Origin: Candidatus Macondimonas diazotrophica
GTDB taxonomy: Bacteria; Pseudomonadota; Gammaproteobacteria; UBA5335
Length of the DNA stretch: 64,000 bases
Reading direction: 5' to 3'
Assembly (NCBI RefSeq): GCF_004684205.1
Contig: NZ_SRIO01000009.1
Span: 1 to 64,000 of the forward strand
This document shows positions 62,598 through 64,000 of this stretch, piece after piece. The translations under genes were made by a program, and so were the position numbers. The notes beneath the pieces were generated by a model. It saw only the letters and a program-made list of their open reading frames with translations, was not told the DNA's origin and ran no database searches. How positions within the stretch are numbered: position 1 is the first letter of the stretch; each line of letters opens with the position of its first letter.

Positions 62598-63868
62598 TGT
62601 CCCTCCATGCGCAACGTCCCGGGCAACAGGTAGCTGCTGTCGTGGATTTCCGGATGCAGGGCTAGCATCTGCTTGATGGTCTCCCGCTGCCGGGCATTCA
62701 ATGCCGATTCGCCTGTGCTCGCCAAGACTGAGCCCGCCTGGGCATTTCGAGACAGGGTTCGCGCCATCCGCGCCGTGGCGATCTCATTGGCCGGGGGAAG
62801 CGCCAAGGCATCCAGCAAGCCCGGCATGATCCCAACCCCGTGGGCACACAGATCCTCATAACGGACCAAGGCCTGAAAAAATGCCTCCGACGTGCGCTGC
62901 AACGACAAGGCGTGATCCATTTTCGATAGCCAGGCGATGGTGAGAAACGCCGCCAGATCCTCCGGGATCCGATCCCGGTAGTGGGCCTGATTGTACAACG
63001 GTGCCAACGCACCCGGGTTGCGCTTCATGGGATTGATCAAGGCCAGCAGCCTGAGCACCACGGTTTCCAACCGGACCTTGCGAGCGACGCGCATCAATGG
63101 GACGCGCATCACCATGGCAAAGAATGAGTCCACCGTATCGATGGCATCTCGGTACAAAAACAGATGGCGCGAATCGGGCAGGTCGCTTGCCAGCAGGTCC
63201 GCGGCAAACACGGCCACGCCACGCAACTTGATCACCACCGACTGTGCCGCTGGATGCGTCGCGCACATGTTGGCGACCAATAGCCGCGTACATGCCGCTG
63301 TGATCGCAGCCAGTTGTGCTTGCTGTCCGGCGGATGCCCCATCGCGCAGCAACACGAGCTGACTGTAGAAATCCGGTTCCGAAACCGAGACCGTCTCGGC
63401 CGCATCGCCCAGCAAACGGCATAACAGAGTCGACCCGCAGCGACCTGTGCTGTGCAGGAAAATGACCGGCCTGCTGGCGATTTCGGCCGGCACCTCCGCG
63501 GCCAGTTGCTGAACGGTCGCGTAAGGAACCGCGTAGAGTGTGGTGGCGTGACGGCGCTGGGCCTCATAGAAGAATGGATGATCCTCCGTCAAATCGACCG
63601 TATCCGGTGCTTCGACAAAAATGACCCGTTCGCGCTCGGCATCCAGGCAATATGGGGTCAGACGGTGCTTGGCCGACGACCACACCTGCCGGAAATCAAC
63701 CTCGCCCGCGGACCGAGTGCGAAAATCACCAGGATCGGCAAAGCCGTCGAGCAGGGTCCGCCGCTTGACGCGCACCACATGGTCAACCTTGCTCCTGCCG
63801 GGCGTCTTGGGCGCCGTCATTCCGTCGGATTCGGGCGAAGTGACTTTTTTCCGCTCCATCACGTTCAT
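62594..63868 (-). CDS. Sulfotransferase-family protein
   Basis: 424 residues from ATG 63868, preferred because GGGGA lies 9 bases upstream; an ATG three codons earlier (63877) abuts that site. Residues ~130-160 hold the PAPS-binding P-loop (VIFLHSTGRCGSTLLCRLLG); a 3'-phosphate-binding-like segment is HLFLYRDAIDTVDSFFA. About 120 N-terminal residues form an unrecognised domain (FRQVWSSAKHRLTPYCLDAE). No signal peptide, so cytoplasmic. The acceptor is unknown; the family sulfates glycans, lipids or peptides. Overlaps the VTT gene. Confidence 0.8.
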   Translation of the reverse strand: MNVMERKKVTSPESDGMTAPKTPGRSKVDHVVRVKRRTLLDGFADPGDFRTRSAGEVDFRQVWSSAKHRLTPYCLDAERERVIFVEAPDTVDLTEDHPFFYEAQRRHATTLYAVPYATVQQLAAEVPAEIASRPVIFLHSTGRCGSTLLCRLLGDAAETVSVSEPDFYSQLVLLRDGASAGQQAQLAAITAACTRLLVANMCATHPAAQSVVIKLRGVAVFAADLLASDLPDSRHLFLYRDAIDTVDSFFAMVMRVPLMRVARKVRLETVVLRLLALINPMKRNPGALAPLYNQAHYRDRIPEDLAAFLTIAWLSKMDHALSLQRTSEAFFQALVRYEDLCAHGVGIMPGLLDALALPPANEIATARMARTLSRNAQAGSVLASTGESALNARQRETIKQMLALHPEIHDSSYLLPGTLRMEGQ

Positions 63869-64000
63869 ATCGATCATTCCCCATCAGGGCAGGCTTGACG
63901 ACCTGCTCGGTTGCGCGACAATCCCCCTGATCTGTCTACATGTCTTTGTATCTGAGATGGACCTTGGACTACGATCATCAATGGGCGCGGCTTAAAGCAC
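63869..64000. other. Upstream region at window end
   Basis: 132 bases upstream of the sulfotransferase gene. It should hold its promoter and perhaps the edge of a gene outside the window; no clear -35/-10 pair is evident. Confidence 0.35.

Overview
The window reads as chromosomal DNA of a GC-rich gammaproteobacterium. Support: the lptD-surA-pdxA-rsmA-apaG-apaH order, the nrdR-ribD-ribE-ribB-ribH-nusB-thiL-pgpA order, AmgK/MurU, EttA, and a RibB fused to a degenerate RibA-like domain. AmgK/MurU and a HrcA-type CIRCE box before groES argue against an enteric. Species cannot be fixed from sequence alone; non-enteric lineages such as Chromatiales or Xanthomonadales relatives would fit.

Layout. 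1-3.75 kb is accessory DNA, lower in GC than the rest: the C-terminus of a probable polymorphic toxin with its immunity gene, an IS3-family element (993-2174) with intact ends and DDE triad, and what I read as a small decayed integron on the minus strand (attI-like core, HEPN-like cassette, intact attC, second cassette, broken attC next to the IS, and a possible intI remnant). 3.75-13.2 kb is one minus-strand block from lptD to glpK. 13.3-18.9 kb runs mostly rightward: AmgK/MurU cell-wall recycling, then a PepSY-TonB-ExbB group probably tied to iron uptake, with an antisense S1/P1 nuclease between. A DEAD-box helicase, ChrA and a secreted esterase follow.

23.4-31.6 kb is a heavy-metal efflux operon on the minus strand (CDF exporter, CzcI-like protein, CzcCBA and a translationally coupled EamA exporter with a histidine-rich tail) lying just downstream of tRNA-Phe. 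32-38 kb holds yggX, a YadGH-like ABC exporter, mutY and asmA; then thrB, a dienelactone hydrolase with a cupin, and ettA. 42.2-49.4 kb is a rightward housekeeping operon (glyA, nrdR, riboflavin genes, nusB, thiL, pgpA). folE2 and queD follow in the opposite orientation.

50.9-53.7 kb is the most unusual part: four tandem paralogous genes for secreted 111-131-residue proteins that share a signal peptide and an ExxMxDxEhAxVxGQ motif right after it, then split into two C-terminal types. The 131-residue pair also share promoter, leader and terminator architecture. They lie directly downstream of groES-groEL, which has a CIRCE operator overlapping a sigma-70-type promoter. The right end carries a P-type ATPase coupled to glutathione-dependent formaldehyde dehydrogenase, two small conserved proteins, a hydrolase, and an overlapping sulfotransferase/VTT membrane protein pair.
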